From: Ophiura sarsii
Lineage: Eukaryota > Echinodermata > Ophiuroidea > Amphilepidida > Ophiuridae
Length of the DNA: 64,000 nt
Reading direction: 5' to 3'
Assembly (NCBI GenBank): GCA_035610835.1
Contig: CM069455.1
Span: forward strand, 43,206,928-43,270,927
Each line of letters begins with the position of its first letter. The stretch's first letter is position 1. The notes under the pieces were generated by a model, which was not told the DNA's origin, ran no database searches, and worked only from the letters and a program-made list of their open reading frames with translations. The translations under genes and the position numbers were made by a program. Of the stretch, positions 10,086 to 21,847 are shown piece by piece.

Positions 10086-12085
10086 ACAAACAGCTATTTC
10101 CTAAATCTAATATGTTTTAATATGAGCATCATCCATCTGGACTGCTGATAAAAGCTTGTTGCTGCCCTCTATAGTTCTTGGTATTTTTTGTACTGTCATT
10201 TAAATCATTGTAGATGTGGCATGTTGCAATATGAGACCACGTTGTGTTGCTTTAGCATGCACAGGGAGTCTAGAATTATGGGAGGGGTCACTCCTCAGAC
10301 AAAATTTCGCCTACTAAAACCAAATTCACGGGTGAAGGTTTTGTAGGGGGCGCACTATCATGGTCGTAGCAAACCAGACCTAAGACGTGGTTGATTTTAT
10401 CGTCTCAAAACAATATTTGTGGCCCAAAAATAGTACATCAATGGTTAAAAAAAAGCTGATTGTGATTTAGAGTAGAACTGATTTGCTTTGATGGCAGAAT
10501 TTTGTTCTTATACGACACGAAACATTCAAAATTGGTTATTTGAAATTAATTTACGTAGAACAAAATACGATTTTTTAAAATTGTGGATGGCTTCGTCTGG
10601 CAGAGACAGAGGAGGGCGTGGCGTTATTTGCATTTTATGAATATTGTAATCAGATCAGAGGTAGGACGCCGGATTGCGACGATCACGATCACGAATTTTT
10701 GACAGTTTACGCTGTAACTTCCGGGTGAAGGACTGATAGAGTGCGCTATACTGAAACCAAATCTCAACAATGGGCAGACATGAGAGTCATAGGCCTGGCA
10801 TGCATCAGTCTTGGGGCAAATTCACGCAGACAACATCAGCTTTCGGGTGAGTTGCATTTTCAACTGCACATGTTAGAATGATTTCATGCATCAGTACCTT
10901 TTACTTCTAATGAGTCATCTTTTATGTCTAGGTTTTAATAATTAGTAATGAATTTGAAGGTCACACAAAATGTATAATGTCAAATGAATATGGGGTTTTC
11001 TTCCCGAATTTTGGAAACCACATGGTATTTTCTTGTTGTCAATTTTTTAGTATTGTACATGTCACACTTTTAGGTCCTAGCTTTTTTGAGGACGTGTAAT
11101 TGCAAATTAACCGTTTTGCACTTTTATAATTGAAAAGTGGTAGGTGTGTAGGAGATTTAGGTCGGAATTCGTTAGACGTTTTTAAAACTCACGCGAAAGC
11201 GAATTGTTATCTGCGCTGAGCGAGATTTGGAGTCCCGGTATAATCTTTATCAATGTTTACATTGAAAAGTGTAAACCATCCCGGGGATGTGTTTGGCTGG
11301 GGATTCGTTAGTGCGAAAAATGCCGAAAACGAATCGTTAATCTGCGCAGAGCGAGAGGTTTTTTTTAACCGATATAAATCTTTGTCAATAAATTGATGCA
11401 AGTGTGATGTGAGTTTTATCAAAGCTCCTCTTTTATGTTAGGGAACTTAGTGTGAATGTGTGAAAGACGATATATTTGGGTTGGAATTTTATGAATTTTG
11501 TGAATAAATGTGTTTCAGAATAATGGATTGGAATTCATGAATATTTGGATGTTTCTCTGAGTAATGAGATGGAATAATTAATTAATTGATTGTGATGACT
11601 CAAAATTACTTGATGTGTTTTTATTCGGAGTGCAATATTTTGAGAAACGTAATGTTGGAAATCTTAGGCCATAATTCCAGTTTCAATCTGCAATATTTTG
11701 TTTGTGAAACAGAGGAGAAGTGTTGACGTTTAGGCCAAATTAAAGTTTAATATGCGACTTAATATGAATTCTGTTGCCATGTTTTCTTTCACTTTGTCAT
11801 TTATTTGTTATCAAATATTCACGATAGATGTTCTTTTAGATCTTTTGGTTGAGCAGCGAACCCACCCTCAAGTAGTTGTTGTCCTTGGTAGAGGTTTCCT
11901 TGCCATCCGTTCGGGCCTTAACTTTTGGAACCTCGACTGGGGAAACGCGGCTGCCAGGAGGATCCGGTGTTTAAATCCTATACCCCGATCTGTTACACTA
12001 ATTGCAATGCTAAGAATAAGTATTGCTTGTTTATAGATCTCTCTTTAATTCCTTTGATTCAGTTTGAAGTCTCCGCGGACTGGTA
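10086..12085. other. No gene called; one degenerate duplication
   Basis: About 2 kb without a supportable exon. Around 11200-11400 two segments about 128 bp apart are similar (CTGCGCTGAGCGAGA and CTGCGCAGAGCGAGA, each followed by a CCGATAT/CCGGTAT and TCTTTRTCAAT motif), an old tandem duplication. The 94-codon frame at 11752-12036 starts with a hydrophobic stretch, but it matches no family I recognise and has no promoter or splice context. Confidence 0.45.
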
Positions 12086-12325
12086 TTAACACTTTCCAAG
12101 CGGCAGGCGTCTGCAGAAGACATTCCAAAACTTCACAAAATATTTCAAAAATGTCAAAATTATTACAGTTCATTACCAGATTTGGGATCACCAAGAAAAA
12201 TGCATTGACATAAGTACAAACATGCCTAGTATAGGTTCAGTAATCCTTGTATTAGACTTTGAAAATTGCGAAAGGTGTCTGAAAAATCGGTTTTCTATAC
12301 GTAAAAACTGCCTGGGAATTGTTAA
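12086..12325. mobile_element. MITE of the TTAACACTTTCC family, reverse orientation
   Basis: TTAA at 12086-12089 and 12322-12325. The left end reads CACTTTCCAAGCGGCAGGCG. The right end is eroded (ACTGCCTGGGAATTGTTAA). The interior is collinear, inverted relative to the copy at 2680. Confidence 0.87.
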
Positions 12326-12787
12326 AGATGAAAACTGTTGCAGTTTAATCACAATCCTTTTAGATATAAAATAAATCTTTAAATGGATTTATAAATAGTT
12401 ATAATCCATTTTAAGTCATTTTAAAGTTTAAAGCGCTTATGCTTATTTTAATAAAACAGTTAACATATATTTTGAATCTAAATAAGGCTTCGTCCCTAAT
12501 ACCAATCCGCTAAGACTCCCTGCGTACCTGAGTCTCCGAGTGTCTATACTTATGGATGGTGAAATGTATGTACGGTACGAAAAAAATCAGTGTCGAGAAT
12601 CGTTTTGCAAAGTCGTACATGTATTATGCATTATAATGAAATCAGATCTTTTTAAACATATCAATTTTTGGCGAGACCCTATGTTAAAAACTCACAATAA
12701 TAGAGATAAAAAGCATTTTTAGCCTCCAATTTAGGGGATAGTTGAATTTTGAACCATATGTAATTTTATTTTCATTCATGTGTATGT

Positions 12788-12864
12788 GTCGCCTTCATTA
12801 GCTCACACGGTAAAGCGTACGTTTCACAACCACGAGGTCAGGGGTTTGAATCCTGCGAGCGCGA
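12788..12864 (+). other. tRNA-like sequence (tRNA pseudogene or SINE head)
   Basis: TTAGCTCACACGGTAAAGCG resembles a D arm/A box, TTTCACAA resembles an anticodon loop with CAC, AGGTC is a typical variable region, and GGTTTGAATCC matches the B box consensus. The acceptor stem does not pair and the T stem has an extra G, so a functional tRNA is unlikely. No SINE body of known type was recognised after it. Confidence 0.5.
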
Positions 12865-13592
12865 TAACCTTTTTCTGTTTATTTACTACATTAAATTTGC
12901 AAGATTGTCGTTATTTGTATTTATATATTGAATGTTTAATCATGGGTTTTTCTTCTTCTTTTGCAATTTCAATGCAAAAATGAATGAGCTGTTTATTCCG
13001 TTCCATCGAACTATGGAAAGACCCTACAGCTACACTGTAGTCTCATAAGTGGGATCTGTAAAGGCCAATTGTTACGTAAACAGTCAATCGGGTTATACAT
13101 TATTTCCTTGAATCGATTTTCTTGTTTCATACCACCGATTTAGAATTTGCTTTAAACTTCAAGAAAGGGAATTGTATCTTCACAATTACAATACGCGGTT
13201 CACGTCTTTCGCGGTTGGTGATGGGATAGTGGTATCTTTGTTTGGATTTTATACCGTGTGGAACCTCATCAGCCTTATGTTGATTTGTTTTATTTCTTTT
13301 TATAATAATACTTCGATCTAACTGTGTGCAGTGAGGTAGGATCGTATTTTAGCGATCAACGTAGTATTGTAGCATTTACTTACTGGATTCGTTTTGATTG
13401 CGTGAGTACTTACGCCAGCGAATTACAATCAAGTTTGTGCATTATCTGAGATTTTCATTTGCGCGGGTGGTTACTCAATCATTCTCTTTTCAATAAGCCA
13501 ACACTGTTGAATCCTTGATGAATGCATTTTTTCATATCACGAAAGTACTGAGTAATAATCAATCGTGACATTCATAACAAACAAAAGTACAA

Positions 13593-13800
13593 TAGAACAT
13601 TTCAAATCCGAAAATATTCTATCGGTTCCGAATGTTTCCGATTAGCCGAATGTGTTTTGGCATCAGTGGATGACTCCGAGTCATCCACACACACAAAAAC
13701 GTGTTTACAACCCGTGTCTTTAATAATCCGCGTGTGGATTGCGCTAGTTTATGTTGGTGAAAGATTGTTTTGCTCACAAAGTTGTATCTGGCGGTGTTTC
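13593..13800. mobile_element. Inverted-repeat element TAGACCATYTCAAATC, copy 2 (partial)
   Basis: TAGAACATTTCAAATCCGAA and the following approximately 200 bp match the reverse complement of 8655-8863, including TTTAATAAYCCGYGTGTGGA and GATTGCGC. The far end cannot be placed. Confidence 0.7.
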
Positions 13801-14104
13801 AGTAACTAAAACGGTGAGATAAAAGAATATTCGGGGTAATACTTTCACATTTACCGTCTGCTCGATAACTAATATCAACATGTCGCCATCGATACTGTGC
13901 AGAAACCTCTTGTTGAGTATACTCGACCAAAAGTTGTGTATTTACTGTAATGGAATGTAATTCTGATTTAAATGTAACGAATAACTCTACTTTTTAAAAC
14001 AATTCTAGATATATATTTCGTTCGCACACACATCATTTTGTCGATTTATGTTAGTCACGTCATTTACGACTTATCATTGCATCGTGGGCTTTTTGCCGGG
14101 CATA

Positions 14105-14462
14105 AAAGATAACAAACCTTTGGGAACAACGTGAATTTATGGAAAAAGGTAACAAACCTTCGGGACACCATGAATTTATGAAGAAAGGTAACTAACCTTT
14201 TGGAACAACGTGAATTTATTGAAAAAGGTAACAAACCTTTGGGAACAACGTGAATTTATGGAAAAAGATAACAAACCTTTGGGACAACATGAATTTAGGG
14301 AGAAAAGTTACAAATCTTTCGGACAACATGAATTTAAGGAGAAATGTATATAACTAACCTTTTGGACAACATGAATTGATGGAAAAAGGTCACAAACCTT
14401 TGGGAAAACATGAATTTATGGAGAAAGGTTACAAATCTTCCGGACAATATGAATGTTTGGAG
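14105..14462. repeat. Minisatellite, about 41-bp unit, about 9 copies
   Basis: The unit reads approximately AAGGTAACAAACCTTTGGGA followed by ACAACGTGAATTTATGGAAA, with copies diverging at several positions. A short run of the same unit in the opposite orientation is at 17093-17192. AAGGTAACAAACCTT within the unit is itself partly palindromic. Confidence 0.92.
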
Positions 14463-14664
14463 CAGTTTTAAGTGGTGACTTTTGGAAAACGACGTATAAA
14501 CACTCAGAGAACGTTCAAATTAAGGGTATTCGATATTCAAACGTTTTTACATGTTCTTCCGACTAAACGCATTATAAAATGACGTAGGCATTCTTTTACA
14601 AATTAGTCATGAGCAGAAATTCATCGAAATGATGTATCATAGTCAAAATGATGTCTTATGGGAC

Positions 14665-14911
14665 TTAAAACTTTCCACGCGGCAGGCAGCTGCAGACGAC
14701 ATTCCAAAATTTCACAAAATGTTTCAAAAATGTCAAAATTATTGAATTTCATTACCATATTTGGAATAACCATGAGAAATACATTGAAATAAGTTGAAAC
14801 ATGCCTAGTATTGGTTCAGTAATTCTTGAGATAGACTTTAAAAATTGGGACAGGTTTCTAAAAAATCTGTGTTGTGTATGGTAAAAATAATAGCCGCGTT
14901 GAAAGTGTTAA
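14665..14911. mobile_element. MITE of the TTAACACTTTCC family, reverse orientation
   Basis: TTAA at 14665-14668 and 14908-14911. The ends are CTTTCCACGCGGCAGGC and AATAGCCGCGTTGAAAGTG. The interior is collinear with the family. Confidence 0.92.
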
Positions 14912-15127
14912 CATACGCTAACAGTGTAGCGTACTAAGCATTTGGAGGTGGAGACCGACATTTTGCGATTTTCAGACAAAAAAGAAAGAAATAGAAAAGA
15001 AATGCTTAAAACAACCTGTTACTTCGGGAAACTTTTGCGCGCGAAGCTCATGAAAATTATAACATTAACTCCAATTTGACTTTGTTGGAGTGACATTTTG
15101 GAAAGGTCAGTCTTTCGGATTGGTTCC

Positions 15128-15373
15128 TTAACATTTTTCACGCGGTAGGCTTAAGCAGACGACAATCATACATTTCACAAATATTTCGAAAATGTCAACA
15201 CTATTTAATTTCATTACTATATTTGGAATCACCATGAGAAATGCTTTTAAATAAGTACAAACATGCCTAGTATTGGTTCAATATTCCTTGAGATTGACTT
15301 TAAAAATTGGGAAAAGTTTCTGAAAAATCTGTTTTGTAAGCCTATAGTATAAATAATATAGCCGCGTGGATAA
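15128..15373. mobile_element. MITE of the TTAACACTTTCC family, reverse orientation, eroded ends
   Basis: Begins TTAACATTTTTCACGCGGTAG and ends at ATAGCCGCGTGGATAAG. More diverged than its neighbour 220 bp upstream. The second TTAA has been lost. Confidence 0.88.
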
Positions 15374-16493
15374 GAGAGGCACACATTTGCTAGACCTTTT
15401 TTCCCCCGAAACCTGATAACGTATGAAACACGTAAACTAATTTTTACAACGACCGAAGTATCGTACTATGTTGTGGTCTCACGGATGCTGATCCATTATG
15501 CAGAATGTGGGTTATACAAAGAACAAGACTTAATTATCAACCTTGATTTAACTCGGGTGTGTTAAATATTCAGCACCGAGATGCTTTCTGTCGTGTAAAT
15601 TATGTATAACTAGGCTATATGTACTGATAAAACAATATTGGGTAGGTACGTACGGGATAGGTGATTAACAGGAGGATAGCTATTATTAAAAAGTGGATCA
15701 ATTCATAAGAGAATTCTGGCTTTGTAAACGTGACAGAGGTACACATGTTTACTACATAGATTAGATCACTTAAGTTGCAAAACGTGACCAACTTTCTGGT
15801 TTGTTGTAAATATGGCAATCAGAACTTTAGGGGAATCAGAAGTGGAGGAACCTTATTATTTAAAAGTTCATCTAAGTGTTAAGCACATAATTGTACATAG
15901 CATGCAGAGATACAAAGTCGGCAACATTTTTTTAATATTATTATCTCATCGTGATCGAGCTGCTAAGGCAAGGATAAAATCTCCAAAGTAATATATAATG
16001 ATCCAACTCATCAGTAATACGTGTGTGGTTTCATCAGACGACGGTGGCCACGCGAAATCTAAATAATTTTGAATTCGTATTGGAATAACACGTAATCGCG
16101 AATGTTAATCTTACCATTTTGACAAATTCATCATAATAAGAAAAGAGGTTTTTTTCCAATCCAAACCCGTTGGAGTTAGCTAACCAACTCCATTGTAAAT
16201 ACTTTTTAAAAAAAATATTTCTGTCGTTAACCTGGCGATGACTGTTAAAAATATTTCAAAATGGTGCACTCCCGTTGCCATATTGGGTCGTCCGAGACGC
16301 GTGGCCAGCGTCGTCTGGGTATCATGTCTTAACTCGCAGCGCCCTCTCCATTCATAACGTGTGTGGCGGACAAGCACGCCACTTCAAACGGGTCTAAAGT
16401 GACGCTTCGAGTGTTCTACATAAGGCCAAGAAAAGAAAACCGGTTGTACGGGCCAGAACTACCGATTTGTTTGGCATTTTTGAAACATTTCGA
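15374..16493. other. No gene seen
   Basis: No supportable coding or RNA feature. Minus- and plus-strand frames of 65-68 codons near 16180-16569 overlap one another and run into the MITE at 16494. Confidence 0.5.
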
Positions 16494-16729
16494 AAATTGC
16501 CTACCATACATAACAGATTTTTTTCAGAAACCTTTCCCAACTTTCAAAGTCTTTCTCAACTTCTCCTAAACCATTATTAGGCATCTTTGTACTTATTTTA
16601 ATGAATTTCTCACGTTCATTCCAAATATGATGATGAAAGTCATGTCAATAGTTTTAACCTTTTTTGAAAATTGTTGTGACATATTGTGGAACTGTCGTCT
16701 GCAGAGGACCGCTGCGTGGAAAGTGTTAA
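16494..16729. mobile_element. MITE of the TTAACACTTTCC family, left-truncated
   Basis: The right end GCTGCGTGGAAAGTGTTAA stops at 16729. The left side begins within the conserved ACCATACATAACAGA segment, and the left inverted repeat is missing. Confidence 0.88.
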
Positions 16730-16794
16730 TATATGATATACGAAAGTCATTCAAAAAGTTCTGCTTCCTTCCTATTAACTTCGATAGTAGTAGA

Positions 16795-17072
16795 GCACAT
16801 GTGGTCCAGTGGAGTAGTTGCCGGTCTCCTAATCATAAGGTTGTGAGTTCTAGCCCGCTGGTGCCAATGTGTTTGTGTCCTTGGGCAAGGTACTTAGTCT
16901 ACATTGCCTATTAGGGGGTTACTATATAGGGGTTGTGTATGTGTGTTCATGTTGGTTTATGTCGCAACTTGGCGCTGATTTAGCTGCTGCCTGGACGTTG
17001 CATTGGTTATTAATGTATTTGATTTGTAATGCTGTTACAATTCAGCCGGTTGGCTGCGATGACAATAAAATT
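16795..17072 (+). mobile_element. tRNA-derived SINE
   Basis: The head GTGGTCCAGTGGAGTAGTTG fits a pol III A box. GTGAGTTCTAGCCC about 40 nt later fits a B box. It is followed by the body motif GTCCTTGGGCAAGGTACTTA, seen in many animal SINEs, and ends ...GATGACAATAAAATTTA. The 95- and 68-codon frames overlapping it are incidental. Confidence 0.78.
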
Positions 17073-17092
17073 TAGACCTTTATTATTTTTGG

Positions 17093-17192
17093 CCCAAAAG
17101 TGTATTACCTTTCACCATAAATCTACGTTGTTCAAAAGGTTTGTTACCTTTCTCCATACATTTGTGCTGTCCCAAAGGTGTTTTACCTCAAC
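17093..17192. repeat. Reverse-oriented outlier of the 41-bp minisatellite
   Basis: Two to three units reading CAAAAGGTTTGTTACCTTTC and CCATAAATCTACGTTGTTC are the reverse complement of the unit at 14105-14462. It directly follows the SINE tail. Confidence 0.75.
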
Positions 17193-17988
17193 ATCCTGTT
17201 TCGTAAAAGTGCAATTCAAAATGCAAACATAACGAGACAAGATCAATATTGATGTCCCCGTAAGTAGACTGTTTATGGTCACGTTATGAGCTCGCCTCCC
17301 AATAGGGCGGTGCTGTTACACTTTTTAGTTTCATGCTGTCATATTCCTTATATATTTTTATTACCACAAAAGCTATCTCAACAAATTTGGTATAATTTTA
17401 AAGCCCTTATAACAAGCTATCTGCCTGCAAAATGGCATTGGTATAGTTAATACAGAGGGGAGATACAGCTGTTTGAAGTTTGGGGACCAGGGGTGGTGCC
17501 GGAAGGGATGCCGCCTGTACAAACTCAATGTGGATAATCCCATGCTTTGTTCTTTTTACAATAACTAGTCATCCCCTAATGTTACAAACACCATTCTGGT
17601 CCCATTTTTAGGATGTTTAGTAGTCTTTAAGTATGTGGTTCAACAGACTTTGCAACTATTTGTAACAACTAATTAATTATGGATAAGACCATGATCATCA
17701 ACTTTCTTCCTATATCGCTACGCAGTCAACATGACTAATCAGCCTCAATTTACCGGATTTATAAAAAGTGACTATAACAGAAAAAGTTTTCAACCTATGA
17801 TAGGAAAAGTATAGCCTACATTTTTGGAAAGCTTGTAATTAGAGGAATTCAGAAATGTAGTTTAGATCAGGGAAGGGTATATCCTTAACAAATATTTATG
17901 AAAATTCTAAAAATATATAAAAATAAAAATTGGAGATATTCACTAGCCGGTATAATTACCTTACCGACGTAGTAACATTTGACAATTA
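17193..17988. other. No gene seen
   Basis: Unique sequence with no supportable features. Confidence 0.5.
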
Positions 17989-18660
17989 TACAGGGTGAGT
18001 CAAAAAGAAGTTGTACGGGAATGAATATTTGTTTAAAAATAGACCTTACAAATTTGACAAACCAATGAGACACGTATTCAATGAGCAACTTATTCCGTTC
18101 ATATGACAAAAGAAATCATTGAAATCGATTAATTATATCAGGAGCTATGCCTATTTTGATAAAAGAACCCCTATGTTTAGCTGTCCATGGAATGCTTAAT
18201 TCTCTTGATATCTACCCACTCTAAGTGGGCAGCAAAATGTACACACAATCATTCATATTCAAATAAGATTAAAGCCTGGGAGTTTCAAACACAGGTGGGA
18301 ATGGTGTGCCTAAAACATATCATCAGTGACTACAAAAAGACTTTAACGTTCTCTTTTTACAGATTCTATGAATTTGCATTATGAGGAATAAAACAATTAC
18401 TTCCTGATATGATAATGATGAGTTTTAAACATTTTCTTTACTTTGTTCTGTTTAACGTATCGGTGGACAGCTAAAAAAAGGGTTATTTTAGTAAAATAGC
18501 TATAATTCTGGATAGGAATGATCGATTCCAGTCATTCTTTTTTTCAGATGATCGGAAGAAAATTATTGTCAAAATATAGCTTGAGTTTAAGGTCAATTTT
18601 CTTTTTCTTTTTCAGGAAAAAATATTCAAATCCGTACAACTTCTTTTTGACTCAGAATTA
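17989..18660. mobile_element. Mariner-type inverted-repeat element, non-autonomous
   Basis: The ends are TACAGGGTGAGTCAAAAAG and, inverted, CTTTTTGACTCAGAATTA. The core GAGTCAAAAAGAAGTTGTAC is exact on both sides. Inner arms continue to pair loosely for roughly 190 bp (for example ATAGCTAT...; AGCTGTCC with GGACAGCT). TA stands at both outer boundaries. No transposase frame remains. Confidence 0.8.
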
Positions 18661-19450
18661 AAAAAACCTCTTATATATTTCCGAAGATTGTGAATCATAC
18701 CATTTTAGTCCTTGGTCGTACTATAATTTCAATGGCATATTTGGTTTCCTCATGCAATTTTCCTTCAGAAAATGTATACTTTTACTACATCAGGGGGGTA
18801 TACAGTCATAAAAAAGTAACTATACAGGTAACAAATGGACTTTAAACTTATAAAATATTTATCCTACCTAAAATATTAAATCATAAAGTTGTTGATAAAT
18901 TAATCTAGTTTCATATGAGATATTGCACGCTAGGATCAGTTGGATATTAAAGAAGTGACAATCCAACATGTAAGGTAAAGTCACAATTTCATTTTCACAT
19001 TTTACATTTCAACTCGGGGGAGAGTATAACATGTAGCGTGTGTGTGGCGTATTGATCCATCGGAACAATACGGCCGACTGTCCAACCTGCGCATGCATCC
19101 TCCCATTGCACTACCGGTAATCGATGAGGTACCCGTAGATGGCTCTCTTTTAAATTTAAAGTGGGGTGACTGCTGCAGTTTTGCATCTGTGTTACATCGC
19201 AATATACCCAAAAGAAATGTTAACGCATCGATAAATAAGAAACTGGCTCAGTTTGAATAGTAAATCGTGAGCCTAGACTTAGGCCTGCACACAAATCAGA
19301 AATTAGCTTATTTAGGGTGTATTTTGTTCTGGAACAACAACAAAACTGTAAAAATGCTTTCAAAATGTGTTTTAAATTACTTACTATAATAATCATTGTT
19401 ATTTGATTTTTCATTGGAATGTGTAAACATCATGGAAATATTGAGGGAAT
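18661..19450. other. No gene seen
   Basis: No repeat partner found. Short frames on both strands at 18995-19260 overlap without coding signal. Confidence 0.45.
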
Positions 19451-19454
19451 TTAG

Positions 19455-20480
19455 GTCTTAAAAATGCCAGCATGTTCATAGAATTTGCCTTGCCATTTGA
19501 AGTAGGTGGAAGTAAGGCAGAGTTTCATAAGCTCAACAATCTCTTCGCATGACAACTGAGTTCGAGATTCAAGAGTGCCGTCGTTCTGTAGGAGATCACT
19601 AATAATGCGACAAGCTTCATCAATAGGTACATTCGTAAATAGAAATTTGACATCAAAGCTTACCAGTATATCTTCAGGACGTATAGATATCTGTTTGGCT
19701 CTTTCTACAAAATGTTTAGAGTTTTTGATGTATGATGTTCCCTTACCCGCAAGGGGTTCTAATATATTTGCAAGGTGCTTCGCTAAGTTGTAGCACGGTG
19801 AGCTAATAGAGCTGACAATAGGCCGCAAAAGCATGTTTTCTTTGTGGATCTTAGGGAGTCCATATTCTTGGAGGTAGAGTGTTTGGGCGTGAGATAAGAA
19901 GCTTTCTTTTTATCAAGCTTGTTTTGATCCTTCAATTCTTTGATAGCTTTCCCTATCTTGCGTTCTAGAGACAGGGTTGGATCTTTCTTCAAAACTTGAT
20001 ATGTGCCATCCTCAGATAAAAGGTTATCCATTCTTTCTACGTAGTTGTCTTTGTCCAAAACCACAGTTGACCGTCCCTTGTCAGCTGGGAGGATTCTTCA
20101 GATTTGATAATGACTGCGTCCATTTCATCACGAGAGATATTAGATTGAGGCACTTTAGCTTTCTTTAAAGTTCTTTGTATATCACAACGCACCAAATTCG
20201 CTTCACCTTCACAAAGGTTTTTAATGCCATGCTCGGTAGCTGCAACAAGCTCCTTCATAGGTATATAGGCTTGCGTAGGAGCGAAGTAAAGGACTTAAAA
20301 GTCCTTTACTTCAGATTGACTGTTTCTGAAAAGGTGTCTCTTTTGTTGATCTTTGTTTAAGTTTTGCTGCACTAAGCGTTGAGATTTTAGTACCCTTCTG
20401 TGGAGACGGACCGTGAAAATCATAATCAGCCCCAATAAGGGTCATTTGGTTCTCATTAAGCAGCAGTTCATCAGCCGTGG
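19455..20480 (-). pseudogene. Penelope-like reverse transcriptase remnant
   Basis: Reading leftwards, one frame gives KELVAATEHGIKNL and SRDEMDAVIIKSEESSQL. A second frame gives TVVLDKDNYVERMDNLL-like sequence (VLDKDNYVERMDNLLSEDG) and an N-terminal thumb-like region ending KASYLTPK. A third gives NMLLRPIVSSISSPCYNLAK, SFDVKFLFTNVPIDEA and STYFKWQGKFYEH. The order (ADKG-like block, PKIH-like block, RPIVSS, SFDVxSLFTNVP, TYFxxxGKFY) is that of Penelope-like element RTs. Two frameshifts split it. It stops before the YxDD-type catalytic motif and there is no GIY-YIG domain. A likely N-terminal piece (DELLLNENQMTLIG) extends to about 20480, and a palindrome interrupts the frame at 20285-20314. 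Confidence 0.87.
20285..20314. repeat. 30-bp palindrome inside the Penelope-like remnant
   Basis: AAGTAAAGGACTT is followed after 2 nt by AAGTCCTTTACTT. It introduces a stop into the RT frame, so it arose after the element lost function or contributed to that loss. Confidence 0.75.
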
Positions 20481-20820
20481 GCTCACATTACGGTTCTGTG
20501 CCCTGTATAAAATCCAACTTTCTTGACCACGTCTTTGATGACATATCCAGGGTAATAAATTATCCCCTCCTACACCATTTATCTGATTTATTTTACACCA
20601 ATTGTGTCTTGCCAACACGGCGCTACCATTTCCACCGCTATCCTAAGCATAGCTCAAGGCTCTTTGGTGTTGGTGTAACTAGAAGCCATATATACTACTT
20701 TTGAAAATGTTCTTGTGATAACAAATTCCAACTTTTAATTTCAATTTGTCATAAAAAAAACTAGTGCTATATCATATTTTATAAAAACAAATGTTCAAAT
20801 TTCGAGGAAAAAAAATCACA

Positions 20821-21018
20821 TTATATTATCCAAAGAGCAGATTTTAGTTTTAAAATAGCCCAAATCTGCGGAAAATCACCACGTGTGGAAATAGTCATGT
20901 GGCAATACTGCAGCCCCTCAGGCTTGTTTCTAGTTCCACCGCTGCCACACTCAAGGTCCCCCAGCATGCGGTAAATGGTGTTGGATGGATCAAACTTGGG
21001 CTCAAACCTTACAGGCAA
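20821..21018 (-). other. Exon-like open frame, unassigned
   Basis: A slightly GC-richer minus-strand frame reads PVRFEPKFDPSNTIYRMLG and then GDLECGSGGTRNKPEGLQYC. An acceptor-like TTACATTCCAG lies directly upstream. I recognise no domain and see no neighbouring exon. It could be a single exon of a gene reaching outside this region, a retroelement scrap, or chance. Confidence 0.2.
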
Positions 21019-21409
21019 CTGGAATGTAATGCAGAATATTGCCGTCTGCTTACGCCATCTGCATTCTCATAAATATTTCCCTGGGCGATACTTAATGTCA
21101 AAATCATACGACTGTAGAAGGGTAATCCACCTCGCAATATAATTCAAGAGTCACATTAGCTCAACAATAATACCAAGTAATGATGAAATGAATTGAACTT
21201 TGTCTGCATATGCCCAATTCATGTGGGTGTAATGAAAAAGTATAGGGAATTTGGATAGTTTCCTTTGTAATATATATATATATATATTTTAATTCTTTAT
21301 TCTATGATACACAATATATTTATACAATAACATCAATATTTACAAAATAATATAATAATAGCAAGTATGTACAATGTGACAATCGATTAAAAATATTGAG
21401 TTATAATAT

Positions 21410-21748
21410 TTAAAGGTAGATGACCCGATCACATTTTCGTAACACAGAATTATTTCAAACATACGGAGATTTTCATATCATATGAAAGCTCGTATTTTTC
21501 TCATCATCATACCTAATTCGGTATAATGACAGAGAAATCGACGAAATAGCGTTGAATTACCGCGAATGGTGGTTACCACCGATATAGTTTGTGTACTACT
21601 CAATGGGTACAGTTCACAGCATCTTGTGCGTCTAAAATAAGAACCATAATAGCTATGCATCTCAAATTTTGGGACACGACGTTTTTAAGGATGACCTTTC
21701 ATGTAGAATAGAAAACTTCAAGTTGAAAATCGGAACATCTACCTTTAA
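21410..21748. mobile_element. TTAA-flanked MITE, family TTAAAGGTAGATG
   Basis: TTAA at 21410-21413 and 21745-21748. The ends are TTAAAGGTAGATG and CATCTACCTTTAA. 339 bp, no coding. It lies at the stop codon/3' UTR junction of the LINE on the minus strand, so it is younger than that LINE copy. It shares the TTAAAGG start with elements at 2124, 7568, 46797 and 50257. Confidence 0.85.
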
Positions 21749-21847
21749 GACACACATTTTAATATCACGACATAATTTATATACATGACATAGTAATTAC
21801 AGTGAGATGACTTGACTAGCGTAGACCATAGCTGTTTAACTCTATTA

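Noticed and set aside
11752..12036. 94-codon frame with a hydrophobic N-terminus
   Set aside because: The frame ends in the flank of a MITE, there is no promoter, homologue or paralogue, and the length is within chance for AT-rich DNA.
12788..12864. Functional tRNA-Val (CAC)
   Set aside because: D and T loop motifs fit, but the acceptor and anticodon stems do not pair and the T arm has an extra base, so it is listed only as tRNA-like.
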